Shown here: piece after piece, positions 8,922-16,196 of the stretch
Position numbering within the stretch: position 1 is the stretch's first letter
Layout of the letters: every line of letters begins with the position of its first letter
Assembly (NCBI GenBank): GCA_947632505.1
Contig: CANRPN010000010.1
Location: 1-34,137 of the forward strand
Direction: 5' to 3'
DNA from: an uncultured Clostridia bacterium
GTDB taxonomy: Bacteria; Bacillota; Clostridia; Christensenellales; Borkfalkiaceae
Length of the DNA: 34,137 nt
The notes under the pieces: model-generated
Databases searched by the model: none
What the model was told of the DNA's origin: nothing
What the model saw: only the letters and a program-made list of their open reading frames with translations
Made by a program: the position numbers and the translations under genes

Positions 8922-9443
8922 ATGAATTATGCCGAAATCAAACCCTATGATATTGCAAACGGAGAGGGAGTGCGTGTCTCCCTCTTTGTTTCGGGTTGCC
9001 GTCGGCATTGCAAGGGCTGTTTCAACGCAGTGGCGTGGGACTTTTGCTACGGCAAGCCTTTTACGGAGGAGACGCAGAATTTTCTTCTCGAAAAACTCTC
9101 GCCTTACTACATTGCGGGGCTGACCCTTCTCGGGGGGGACCCGTTCGAACCCGAAAACCAGCGCGCGCTTCTGCCCTTTGTAAGGCGGGTGCGGGCGCAG
9201 TTTCCCCAAAAAAATATTTGGTGTTACACGGGCTATACTTATGAGAATGGGGGGATCGCCGAAGCGGAAGTTCAGACGGAGTGCACCCGCGAGCTCATCT
9301 CGCTGATCGACGTCTTGGTGGACGGCAGGTTCAAAGAGGAGCTCAAAGACATTCGGTTGAAGTTCCGCGGCTCCTCCAACCAGCGTGTGATCGATGTAAA
9401 ACGCTCGATAGAGAGCGATAGCATAGTATTATGTCTGACATAG
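8922..9443 (+). CDS. nrdG: NrdD-activating radical SAM enzyme
   Basis: Activase that uses S-adenosylmethionine and a [4Fe-4S] cluster to place the glycyl radical on NrdD. At 173 aa it has the cluster motif CRRHCKGC (CX3CX2C), the GGDP motif and the late GSSNQRVIDV motif that NrdG proteins share. I chose ATG 8922 because it gives the family N-terminus MNYAEIKPYDIANGEGVR. No good ribosome-binding site stands directly before it, and an in-frame TTG at 8916 is possible; coupling to nrdD, 31 bp upstream, is likely. The last codons, encoding IVLCLT, and the TAG stop coincide with copy 1 of the palindromic motif described separately, so the C-terminal tail may be repeat-derived. A terminator follows. 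Confidence 0.93.
   Translation: MNYAEIKPYDIANGEGVRVSLFVSGCRRHCKGCFNAVAWDFCYGKPFTEETQNFLLEKLSPYYIAGLTLLGGDPFEPENQRALLPFVRRVRAQFPQKNIWCYTGYTYENGGIAEAEVQTECTRELISLIDVLVDGRFKEELKDIRLKFRGSSNQRVIDVKRSIESDSIVLCLT
9423..9440 (+). repeat. Palindromic 18-bp motif, copy 1
   Basis: ATAGTATTATGTCTGACA, two mismatches from copies 2 and 3. It contains the inverted repeat TGTC-T-GACA. It encodes the nrdG C-terminus and lies directly before its stop codon. Confidence 0.8.
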
Positions 9444-9460
9444 CATTTATAAAAAGTGGG

Positions 9461-9489
9461 AAAAACGCGGCGGACCCGCGTTTTTATTT
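9461..9489 (+). terminator. Rho-independent terminator of nrdDG
   Basis: Stem AAAAACGCGG / CCGCGTTTTT with a 5-base loop, running into a T-rich tract. It precedes the next promoter. Confidence 0.85.
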
Positions 9490-9516
9490 GACGAATCGGA
9501 AGAATATGGTTATAAT
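9488..9516 (+). promoter_or_regulatory. Sigma-A promoter for the M29 aminopeptidase
   Basis: TTGACG (9488-9493), 17 bp, TATAAT (9511-9516). It begins where the nrdDG terminator ends. Confidence 0.85.
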
Positions 9517-9542
9517 AAGGAAAAAAACAGAAGGAGAGCGCA

Positions 9543-10769
9543 ATGAATAAAATTCAGCTCAGAAGATACGCGAAATTGCTCGCAAGAACGGGCGTCAATG
9601 TAAAAAAAGGACAGTGGGTGATGGTAACTGCCGAACTCGACCAACCGGAATTTGTAGAAATGGTGGTAGAGGAGCTCTATCGTGCCGGCGCAGGCAAGGT
9701 CACGGTGGAATGGTCGCACCAGCCGCTCACCAAACTCAACTACAAGTATATGCAGGAGGAAACTCTTAAAAAGATCGAGAAATGGGAACTTGAAAAGCTC
9801 GAACTTCGCAAAAAAGAGCTTCCCGCCATGCTCTACATCGAGTCGGAAGATCCCGACGGGCTTGCCGGGGTCGATCAAGAGAAGTTCACGGCGGTCCGCA
9901 TGTCCCGCACCAAGGTGGTGAAACCCTATCGCGACGCGATGGAGAACAAGTATCAGTGGTGCATAGCGGCCGTTCCCTCCAAGGCGTGGGCGAAAAAAGT
10001 ATTTCCCGATCTCATGGTAAATACCGCCGTCGAGAAGCTGTGGGATGCCATTCTCGCCGCTTCCCGTGCCGACGGAAGCGATCCCGTGCGCGAGTGGGCG
10101 CGCCATAACGACGAGCTTGCGCAGCGCTGCGATTATCTCAACCGGCTCAAACTTGTTTCGCTCGAATACAAGTCGAAAAACGGTACCGATTTTAAGGTGG
10201 GGCTCATTCCCGAGAGTTCTTTCAAAGGCGGCGGGGAGGAGACGATCGGGGGCGCTTACTTTAATCCCAACATTCCCTCCGAGGAGATTTTTATCTCGCC
10301 CAAGGCCGGCGTAGCGGAGGGCATTGTCTATTCCACCAAGCCGCTTTCCTATCAAGGGGAGCTCATTGAGGACTTTTCGGTGCGTTTCGAGGGCGGAAAG
10401 GTCGTCGAGGTCAAGGCGAAAAAGAACCAGCACCTCCTTGAAAAGATGATCTCGATGGACGAGGGGGCGAAGATGCTCGGCGAATGTGCGCTCATTGCCT
10501 ATGATTCTCCCATCAATAATGCGGGGATCCTCTTCTACAACACGCTTTTCGACGAGAACGCGAGCTGTCATCTGGCGCTCGGGCGGGGATTCAACGAGTG
10601 CGTAAAGGGATTCGAGAGCATGACGAACGAAGAAATTCACGCAAAGGGCATCAACGACAGTATGATCCACGTTGATTTCATGATCGGAAGCGAGGATTTG
10701 GAGGTCGTCGGCGTTACGAAGAACGGCGATCGCGTGCAGATCTTCAAGAACGGGAATTGGGCATTTTAA
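9543..10769 (+). CDS. M29-family aminopeptidase (AmpS/PepS-like)
   Basis: Metal-dependent aminopeptidase that removes N-terminal residues from peptides in the cytoplasm; 408 aa, the usual length of the family. Recognisable pieces are the N-terminal segment LRRYAKLLARTGVNVKKGQ, the central NGTDFKVGL and FNPNIPSEEIFISPK segments that carry metal ligands and substrate contacts, and the C-terminal NECVKGFESMTNEE and SMIHVDFMIGS, the latter holding a conserved His and Asp. AAGGAGA stands a few bases before the ATG and a strong promoter lies just upstream. There is a terminator before it and the dispersed repeat region after it, so it is probably transcribed alone. No clear terminator follows. Confidence 0.92.
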   Translation: MNKIQLRRYAKLLARTGVNVKKGQWVMVTAELDQPEFVEMVVEELYRAGAGKVTVEWSHQPLTKLNYKYMQEETLKKIEKWELEKLELRKKELPAMLYIESEDPDGLAGVDQEKFTAVRMSRTKVVKPYRDAMENKYQWCIAAVPSKAWAKKVFPDLMVNTAVEKLWDAILAASRADGSDPVREWARHNDELAQRCDYLNRLKLVSLEYKSKNGTDFKVGLIPESSFKGGGEETIGGAYFNPNIPSEEIFISPKAGVAEGIVYSTKPLSYQGELIEDFSVRFEGGKVVEVKAKKNQHLLEKMISMDEGAKMLGECALIAYDSPINNAGILFYNTLFDENASCHLALGRGFNECVKGFESMTNEEIHAKGINDSMIHVDFMIGSEDLEVVGVTKNGDRVQIFKNGNWAF

Positions 10770-10778
10770 GTTCACGCG

Positions 10779-10902
10779 GTTCTTTTCTCGCTACGCTCGA
10801 AAACAAACGCCGTGAGGAAACCTGCTTTGCGTCTTAACTTGTTTGTCCTCTCGTTCGTTTCATCGGACACTAAGCCGTAAGAATGCGGCAAATTGAGTGC
10901 GC
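10779..10902 (+). repeat. Dispersed intergenic repeat, copy A
   Basis: The element opens with a hairpin (TTTTCTCGC...GCTCGAAAA) and continues with CCGTGAGGAAAC...CTTAACTT...CAAATTG (10810-10902). The same order of blocks recurs in inverted orientation at the right end of the window (34013-34137), with clear but imperfect identity. No ORF with coding character lies in it. Confidence 0.65.
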
Positions 10903-11061
10903 TGCCGCAGGGGGACCCTGCTCCGCGCAGTAATTGGGGAAATACAAAAAACTGTTCCAAAATGTCATGTCGACCGAAGCGGAGACATCTCTGCCGCATG
11001 ATAAAAACACGTTATGCTGAGCGGAACGAAGAGAAGAGGAAACATGTTCTAACCGTAACAC
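10903..11061. other. Non-coding stretch upstream of the first CobW gene
   Basis: Together with copy A this forms about 300 bp without a gene. It contains TGTCATGTCGACCGAAGCGG and, further on, TTATGCTGAGCGGAACGAAG. Both look like diverged copies of the short TGTCATGCTGAGCGAAGCGAAG-type intergenic repeats that are common in Bacillota genomes (from memory). I found no promoter that I trust and no zinc-uptake-regulator (Zur) box. Confidence 0.45.
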
Positions 11062-11072
11062 AAGGAGTTTTT

Positions 11073-12248
11073 ATGATCAAAATTGATATTTTTTCGGGAT
11101 TTTTGGGCGCGGGAAAGACAACGCTCATCAAAAAGCTGCTCAAAGAGGCATACAGCGGCGAAAAAGTGGTTCTTATCGAAAACGAGTTCGGTGAGATCGG
11201 TGTAGACGGCGGATTTTTGAAGGAAACGGGCATCGAGATCACGGAGATGAATTCGGGCTGTATCTGCTGTTCGCTCGTGGGGGACTTTGCAAAGGCGCTC
11301 AAAGAGGTTGCGGCAAAGTTTTCGCCCGACCGCATTGTCATTGAACCTTCGGGCGTAGGGAAGCTCTCGGACGTCATCCGCGCCGTTCAGCGTGCGGATG
11401 TCGAAAATTCTCAGCTCAATGCATTCTGCACGGTTGTGGACGCCAAGAAGTGCAAGCTCTATCTCAAAAATTTCGGCGAATTTTTCCTCGACCAAGTGGA
11501 AAATGCAAGCTGCATCCTGCTCTCGCACACCTCCGATCCGAAAAAGGTAGAGGAGGCGCTTGCTTTGCTCAAAGAGCATACGCAGGCGACGGTCGTCACG
11601 ACCGATTGGGACGAGCTCAAAGGCATGGAGATCCTCGAAGTCATGGAGCGCAAAGACACTTTGAAAGCCGAGCTTGAACGGCTTGCTGCCGAGGCGGAAG
11701 AACACCGCCACGACGACGATGACGACGAACACGAATGTCACCACCATCACCATGACGATGACGATGAGCACGAATGCTGCCATCATCACCACGACGATGA
11801 CGACGACGAACACGAATGTCACCATCACCACGACGACGATGATGACGAGCACGAATGTCACCACGACGACGAACACGAATGCTGCCACCATCACCACGAC
11901 GACGATGACGATGAGCACGAATGCTGCCACCACCACCACGACGAGGAAGGACACGAACACCATCACCACCATCATGCGGACGAAGTATTCACGAGCTGGG
12001 GGGTCGAGACGGCGAAGAAGTTTACAAAAGAGGAGCTTACGGCTGCGCTCGCAGCGCTGGACGGAGGCGAATACGGCCAAATCTTGCGCGCAAAGGGAAT
12101 TGTGGACGGCGAAGACGGTTGGATCTATTTCGACTATGTTCCCGGCGAGGCGGACATCCGCGGCGGCGCGCCTGCTGTCACAGGGCGTCTGTGCGTGATC
12201 GGCTGTAAGCCGAACGAAGAGAAACTCAAAGATCTGTTTTTGAAATAA
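11073..12248 (+). CDS. CobW/COG0523 GTPase with long Asp/His/Cys-rich metal-binding tract
   Basis: G3E-family GTPase of the metallochaperone type, 391 aa from ATG 11073 (AAGGAG five bases upstream). The GTPase domain (1-200) has the P-loop GFLGAGKTT (9-17), ENEFGEIGVDG, the signature metal motif GCICC (Cys63, 65, 66) and EPSGVGKLSD. Where most relatives carry NKxD for guanine recognition, this protein has LLSHTSD. Residues about 210-305 are almost purely Asp, Glu, His and Cys, built from six EHEC blocks separated by HHHH and DDDD runs. A normal CobW C-terminal domain follows (308-391). COG0523 proteins deliver zinc, cobalt or nickel; the very long chelating tract suggests zinc or nickel storage or delivery, an inference. 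The ORF track start (10893) would translate the repeat region and lacks a ribosome-binding site. Confidence 0.9.
   Translation: MIKIDIFSGFLGAGKTTLIKKLLKEAYSGEKVVLIENEFGEIGVDGGFLKETGIEITEMNSGCICCSLVGDFAKALKEVAAKFSPDRIVIEPSGVGKLSDVIRAVQRADVENSQLNAFCTVVDAKKCKLYLKNFGEFFLDQVENASCILLSHTSDPKKVEEALALLKEHTQATVVTTDWDELKGMEILEVMERKDTLKAELERLAAEAEEHRHDDDDDEHECHHHHHDDDDEHECCHHHHDDDDDEHECHHHHDDDDDEHECHHDDEHECCHHHHDDDDDEHECCHHHHDEEGHEHHHHHHADEVFTSWGVETAKKFTKEELTAALAALDGGEYGQILRAKGIVDGEDGWIYFDYVPGEADIRGGAPAVTGRLCVIGCKPNEEKLKDLFLK
11701..11985 (+). repeat. Imperfect tandem coding repeat (DDDDEHEC-HHHH units)
   Basis: Tandem units of roughly 40 bases, each built around CACGAATG and alternating GAC/GAT and CAC/CAT codons, encode the Asp/His/Cys tract. 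Units differ in length by whole codons (HH, HHHH, HHHHH; DD to DDDDD), as expected of a slippage-prone but frame-selected repeat. Confidence 0.85.
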
Positions 12249-12249
12249 T

Positions 12250-13194
12250 ATGCCTAAGGAAGTTCCCGTCTATCTCTTTCTCGGTTTTTTGGAGTCGGGA
12301 AAGACAAAATTTATCCAGGAGACTATGGAGGATCCGCGCTTCGATTCGGGGGAGCGGACCCTGCTTCTCGTCTGCGAGGAAGGGGAGGAGGAATATGATC
12401 CCTCCCGCTTTGCCGTGGAGGAATTTGCGGTCGAGACGGTGGAGGAAAGCGGCCTTACGGCAGAAAATCTCACGGCCTTGGCAAAAAAGCACCGCATCGA
12501 TCGGGTCGTCGTGGAGTGGAACGGCATGCTTACCCTCGACAAATTTTTCGAGGCGATGCCCGACGGTTGGCTGATCGCTCAGGTGATGACCTTCTTTGAT
12601 TCCAACACCTTCCTATCCTACAACAAGAATATGCGGCAGCTTGTCTTTGACAAGATGCAGTACGCCGATATGGTGGTTTTCAACCGTTTTTCGGACAATT
12701 TCTCGCAGGAGGAATTTCACAAGATCGTCCGTGCGGCCACCCGCCGACCGGGGATCGTCTACGAATATGTGGGGGGAAGGGCGGTCTATGATGAGATCGT
12801 GGACCCGCTTCCCTATGATATCAACGCCAAGATCATTGAGATCGAAGATCGGGATTACGCTTTTTTCTACCGCGATCTCACGGAAGATATGCAAAAATAT
12901 GCGGGGAAGGTCGTGTCGTTCAAAGGCATGGTCGCGCTCGACAAAAAGATGAAATACGGCACGATCGTCGTCGGACGGCATATCATGACCTGTTGCGAGG
13001 CGGACATCACATTCAGCGGACTTGTCGTGAAGCATGCGAGCAACTTGCCGTTCAAAACGCGCGATTGGGTAAAACTGACTGCGCGCATCGACATTGCATA
13101 TGATAAAATTTATCGCCAGGAGGGTCCCGTGCTCAAAGCGGCGGCGCTTGATTTTTGCGATCCGCCCGCGCAGGAGCTCGCAACATTTTACTGA
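12250..13194 (+). CDS. CobW-like GTPase fused to a DUF1980 (YcgQ/TIGR03943-like) domain
   Basis: 314 aa, beginning one base after the preceding stop codon, with no clear ribosome-binding site, so translation is probably coupled. Residues 1-195 resemble a reduced G3E GTPase: P-loop GFLESGKT (12-19), VVVEWNGM in the place of EPSG, and VVFNRFSD (142-149) in the place of NKxD. The CxCC metal motif is missing. Residues about 200-310 match the C-terminal domain of YcgQ-type DUF1980 proteins: GKVVSFKGMVALD, then GRHIMTCCEADITFSGLVV (MTCC at 246-249). In Bacillota, YcgQ partners the YcgR permease and has been linked to zinc limitation. Together with the first GTPase this suggests a two-gene metal-handling unit. 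The exact role is unknown and ktrB follows after 3 bp. Confidence 0.72.
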   Translation: MPKEVPVYLFLGFLESGKTKFIQETMEDPRFDSGERTLLLVCEEGEEEYDPSRFAVEEFAVETVEESGLTAENLTALAKKHRIDRVVVEWNGMLTLDKFFEAMPDGWLIAQVMTFFDSNTFLSYNKNMRQLVFDKMQYADMVVFNRFSDNFSQEEFHKIVRAATRRPGIVYEYVGGRAVYDEIVDPLPYDINAKIIEIEDRDYAFFYRDLTEDMQKYAGKVVSFKGMVALDKKMKYGTIVVGRHIMTCCEADITFSGLVVKHASNLPFKTRDWVKLTARIDIAYDKIYRQEGPVLKAAALDFCDPPAQELATFY

Positions 13195-13197
13195 TTT

Positions 13198-14505
13198 ATG
13201 CTTCGGAAAAAGCTGTCACCGTATCTTATCATATTGCTCGGTTTTTTGGGCGTTGTGGCCATCGGGACAGGGCTCTTGCTCCTGCCTGTTTCCACATATA
13301 ACGGAATTTCCTTTGTAGACGCGCTCTTTCTTTCTACAAGTTCGGTCTGCATTACGGGTCTTGCGACCGTCAACCTCTCGGAGACCTTTACGGGATTCGG
13401 ACAGGCAGTCATCTGTATCCTGATCCAGGTAGGCGGGCTGGGGTTTGTCACGATCGGCATGACGGTGATCTCTCTGCTCGGCGGAAAAGTGGGACTTTCC
13501 GGGAAAAGGCTCATCAGTGAAACACTCGGTTCGAGCGGGAAGCTCAATTATAAACGTTTTTTGCTTCGGGCTGTCCTTATTACGGTGATCATGGAAGCGC
13601 TTGGCTTCAACATCAACCTCATCGCGCTGCGGAGCAGCTACTCGGGCGGAAAACTCATTTGGATCTCGCTCTTTCATTCGGTCTCGGCCTTTAACAACGC
13701 CGGGCTTGATCTCTTCGGGAACGGAATGCTGTCCTACGAAAACAACGTTCTTCTCATTCTCAACACTTCGGTGCTCACCATTGTGGGCGGCTTGGGATTC
13801 ATTGTGATCATCGATATGCTGAGCGCAAAACGTTGGAAGCGGTTCTCCGTTCACAGTAAGGTGGTGCTCGTCATTACGCCGATTTTGCTTCTCACGGGAA
13901 CGCTTTGTCTGTGGCTTTCCGAATTGGACAATCCGTTCAGCGACATGGATCTTTTGAACGCCTTTTTCATGAGCACTATGGCGCGGACCTGCGGATTTGC
14001 CACGCAAGATATTTCGCAGTGGAAAGGCGCGTCGCTGTGCGTTCTGAATATGTTGATGTTTATCGGTGCGGGACCTGTTTCCACGGGGGGCGGGATCAAG
14101 TGCACCACGTTTTTTGTGTTTTTTGCGGGACTTTTGGGAATGCTCCGCGGCAAACCTACCATTGTCTTTCACCGCGAAATTTCTCGGGAAACGCTCATCT
14201 ATGCCATGTTTGTTACCTTTGTGGGCTTTCTGTATGCATTCTTTACGGCAACGCTCATTTCGGTATTCGACCCGACTCTGTCCCTTACCTTTATTTTCAC
14301 CGAAACCATTTCCGCCCTCGCCAACGTGGGGCTGTCTGCGGGTATCACGCCGCTGCTCTCCGTGGGGGGCAAATTGCTCTTGTGCCTTGCAATGTATTTG
14401 GGCAGGATCGGCTTTATGACGGCATTGCTCGTATTCAAGCGGCGGTGGAATAGGGGACAAGACGAAAGCGTCCACTATGTACAGGCGGACATTGTGATCG
14501 GATAG
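13198..14505 (+). CDS. ktrB: Potassium uptake channel subunit KtrB/TrkH family
   Basis: Integral membrane K+-translocating subunit, 435 aa, with the four membrane-pore-membrane repeats of the SKT superfamily. The four filter-like loops are visible as STSSVCITGL, HSVSAFNNAGL, MARTCGFATQD and ISALANVGLSAG, each with the key glycine. The length (about 440 aa) and the single small KtrA-like partner downstream point to a Ktr rather than the larger Trk type. It begins 3 bp after the CobW-DUF1980 gene, so it may share its transcript although the functions seem unrelated. The gap to ktrA is 76 bp. Ktr systems take up K+ with Na+ coupling and are gated by nucleotide binding to KtrA. Confidence 0.93.
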   Translation: MLRKKLSPYLIILLGFLGVVAIGTGLLLLPVSTYNGISFVDALFLSTSSVCITGLATVNLSETFTGFGQAVICILIQVGGLGFVTIGMTVISLLGGKVGLSGKRLISETLGSSGKLNYKRFLLRAVLITVIMEALGFNINLIALRSSYSGGKLIWISLFHSVSAFNNAGLDLFGNGMLSYENNVLLILNTSVLTIVGGLGFIVIIDMLSAKRWKRFSVHSKVVLVITPILLLTGTLCLWLSELDNPFSDMDLLNAFFMSTMARTCGFATQDISQWKGASLCVLNMLMFIGAGPVSTGGGIKCTTFFVFFAGLLGMLRGKPTIVFHREISRETLIYAMFVTFVGFLYAFFTATLISVFDPTLSLTFIFTETISALANVGLSAGITPLLSVGGKLLLCLAMYLGRIGFMTALLVFKRRWNRGQDESVHYVQADIVIG

Positions 14506-14581
14506 ACCGGCGAAATATTTTACGAGATCCACGCGAGTCTTACTTTTGTAAGAAAATGCCGTGAGAATTTTAGGAGTGATT

Positions 14582-15235
14582 ATGAACAAAGACTTTGCTG
14601 TAATCGGATTGGGCGCCTTCGGGCGCCAGCTCTGCTATGAGCTGGTGGAACAGGGTGCGGAAGTGATCGCGATCGACATCGACGAGGAGCGCGTCAACGA
14701 AGTAGCAGGATATGTGACATTTGCCTACTGTTGCGATTGCACCAAACGCAGCGCGCTGGAACAGCTTCGCCTCAATGAGGTCGATCATGTGATCGTTGCG
14801 ATCGGCGATAAACTTGAATCGGTCATTTTAACGATCATTTTATTGAAGGAGCTCGGGGTCAAAAGGATCACGGCTCGCGCCGAGGACGACAGCGTCAAAC
14901 GCGTGTTGGAGCATTTGGGGGTAGAGGAGGTCATCGACACACGTGAACTCGCCGTGAGCAGCCTCGGTTACCGTCTGCTGAGCCGCAGCGTCACGCAGTA
15001 CGTGGAACTGACGGGCGATCACAGTGTAGCAACTGTCCTCTATGCGGGGAAGGAGCCCTCCGATTCGCTTCAAAACATGAATTTGCGCGGGAAATTCAAT
15101 CTCAACGTTCTGCTCATCCGCCGCGGGAAAAAGGACATTGTGCCCACCAAGGACGATCATTTTGAACCGGGCGATTCGGTAGTGGTGTTCGGTACGAAAA
15201 ACGCCATCCGACGTTTGGACAAAAAAATAAAATAG
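14582..15235 (+). CDS. ktrA: Potassium uptake regulatory subunit KtrA/TrkA family
   Basis: Cytoplasmic RCK-domain protein, 217 aa, that forms a ring under the KtrB channel and binds NAD(H) or ATP/ADP. It has the Rossmann motif GLGAFG (about 8-13), the acidic residue ending the second strand (AIDIDEE) and a C-terminal TrkA_C domain (about 135-217). ATG 14582 follows AGGAG by five bases and gives the family start MNKDFAVIGLGAFG; the ORF-track start at 14561 adds seven residues without support. A small hairpin (CTTACTTTTGTAAG, flanked by CACG/CGTG) lies between ktrB and ktrA; I did not recognise a c-di-AMP riboswitch there. Confidence 0.94.
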   Translation: MNKDFAVIGLGAFGRQLCYELVEQGAEVIAIDIDEERVNEVAGYVTFAYCCDCTKRSALEQLRLNEVDHVIVAIGDKLESVILTIILLKELGVKRITARAEDDSVKRVLEHLGVEEVIDTRELAVSSLGYRLLSRSVTQYVELTGDHSVATVLYAGKEPSDSLQNMNLRGKFNLNVLLIRRGKKDIVPTKDDHFEPGDSVVVFGTKNAIRRLDKKIK

Positions 15236-15259
15236 AATTTCGATTTTTTGCATTTTAAC

Positions 15260-15277
15260 ATAGTACTATGTCAGACA
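15260..15277 (+). repeat. Palindromic 18-bp motif, copy 2
   Basis: ATAGTACTATGTCAGACA, identical to the reverse complement of copy 3. It contains the start codon of the downstream methyltransferase gene (ATG at 15268). Confidence 0.85.
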
Positions 15278-16152
15278 TAATAGAGCAATTTCCCGCATTT
15301 TTGCGGGAAATTTTCGCAAAAGAATATCAAACTGACGCCGAGCGGATCTTGTCAGGGCTCGTCCGCCGTCCGACGACCCTTCGTGCGAATGCGCTGAAAA
15401 GCTCGGCAGAGGAGGTCGCATTTGCCTTGGAGGCAGAAGGCGTTTCGTTCGAACGTATTCCGTGGTATACAGATGCTTTTTTGCTGCACGATGTCACGGC
15501 GCGTTCCATGCAAGAGAGCCCGCTCTACTCAGAAGGGAAGATTTATTTGCAAAGTTTGTCCTCCATGCTGCCTCCGCTTTATCTTGCGCCCAAGGCGGGG
15601 GAAAACGTGCTCGACATGACGGCGGCTCCCGGCGGAAAGACCTGTCAGCTTGCGGCGCTCTCGGGCGGCAGGGCGCTCATCACGGCATGCGAAAAGGACA
15701 AAATTCGGTTCGATCGGATGAAATTCAATCTTGCGCGGCAGGGCGCGGGGCGGGTGAACGCCATGCAGATCGACGCTTTGAAACTCGACGGCTTCCTCCG
15801 CTTTGATAAAATTTTGCTCGACGCTCCTTGCAGCGGCAGCGGCACGTTGACCTGCGGCGAGCCGACGAAAATTTCCCCCAAGCTCATTGAAAATTGCGCG
15901 CGCGTGCAGAAGCAGTTGCTCCCAAAGGGGTTGAGTTTACTGAAAAAGGGCGGTGTTTTGCTCTATTCCACCTGTTCCGTCCTCAAAGAGGAGAATGAAG
16001 AGGCGGTAAAATATGCTCTTTCCTTGGGGGCGACCCTTGTTCCGCTGGAACCGTTTTCCGGTCTTCCTTTGCTTGCGGGGCCGGCAGGCACGATCACTGT
16101 GTGCCCGGATGGGAAATATGAGGGATTTTTCCTTGCGATGCTGCAAAAATAA
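15268..16152 (+). CDS. RsmB/NOP2-type RNA m5C methyltransferase
   Basis: S-adenosylmethionine-dependent cytosine-5 RNA methyltransferase of the NOL1/NOP2/Sun family, 294 aa. Visible motifs are the SAM-binding DMTAAPGGKT, motif IV with a catalytic Cys (LLDAPCSGSG) and motif VI with the second Cys (YSTCSV). An N-terminal segment with RRPTTLRANALK precedes the catalytic domain. It is shorter than RsmB (no NusB-like N-terminal domain) and lacks the long C-terminal PUA-like part of RsmF, so a compact RsmF-like rRNA or tRNA enzyme is most likely. The ATG lies inside copy 2 of the palindromic motif and no Shine-Dalgarno sequence is visible, so initiation may depend on ktrA translation or be weak. 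The gene converges on degV. Confidence 0.9.
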   Translation: MSDIIEQFPAFLREIFAKEYQTDAERILSGLVRRPTTLRANALKSSAEEVAFALEAEGVSFERIPWYTDAFLLHDVTARSMQESPLYSEGKIYLQSLSSMLPPLYLAPKAGENVLDMTAAPGGKTCQLAALSGGRALITACEKDKIRFDRMKFNLARQGAGRVNAMQIDALKLDGFLRFDKILLDAPCSGSGTLTCGEPTKISPKLIENCARVQKQLLPKGLSLLKKGGVLLYSTCSVLKEENEEAVKYALSLGATLVPLEPFSGLPLLAGPAGTITVCPDGKYEGFFLAMLQK

Positions 16153-16181
16153 AGGGCAGCCGACTTGCGGTCGGCTGCCCT
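16153..16181. terminator. Hairpin terminator between convergent genes
   Basis: Perfect 12-bp stem AGGGCAGCCGAC / GTCGGCTGCCCT, loop TTGCG. On the minus strand it runs into TTTATTTTTG, which makes a good terminator for degV. The plus-strand side has no T tract. Confidence 0.78.
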
Positions 16182-16196
16182 CAAACGTTATCCGAA

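Noticed and set aside
9432-9540. Small ORF starting ATGTCTGACATAGCA after nrdG
   Set aside because: It runs through a clear terminator and the next promoter, and its ATG belongs to the palindromic motif with no ribosome-binding site.
11701-11985. Possible CRISPR array or satellite repeat
   Set aside because: The units are continuous, differ by whole codons and stay in frame in a GTPase gene; there are no spacers.
11049-12080. Antisense ORF with long Val/Phe/Met-rich hydrophobic run, at first sight a membrane protein
   Set aside because: The hydrophobic run is only the complement of the GAC/CAC codon repeat encoding the Asp/His tract of the CobW protein.
14506-14581. Possible c-di-AMP (ydaO) riboswitch before ktrA
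   Set aside because: Only a short hairpin is present in 76 bp; the element is much longer and its conserved blocks are missing.
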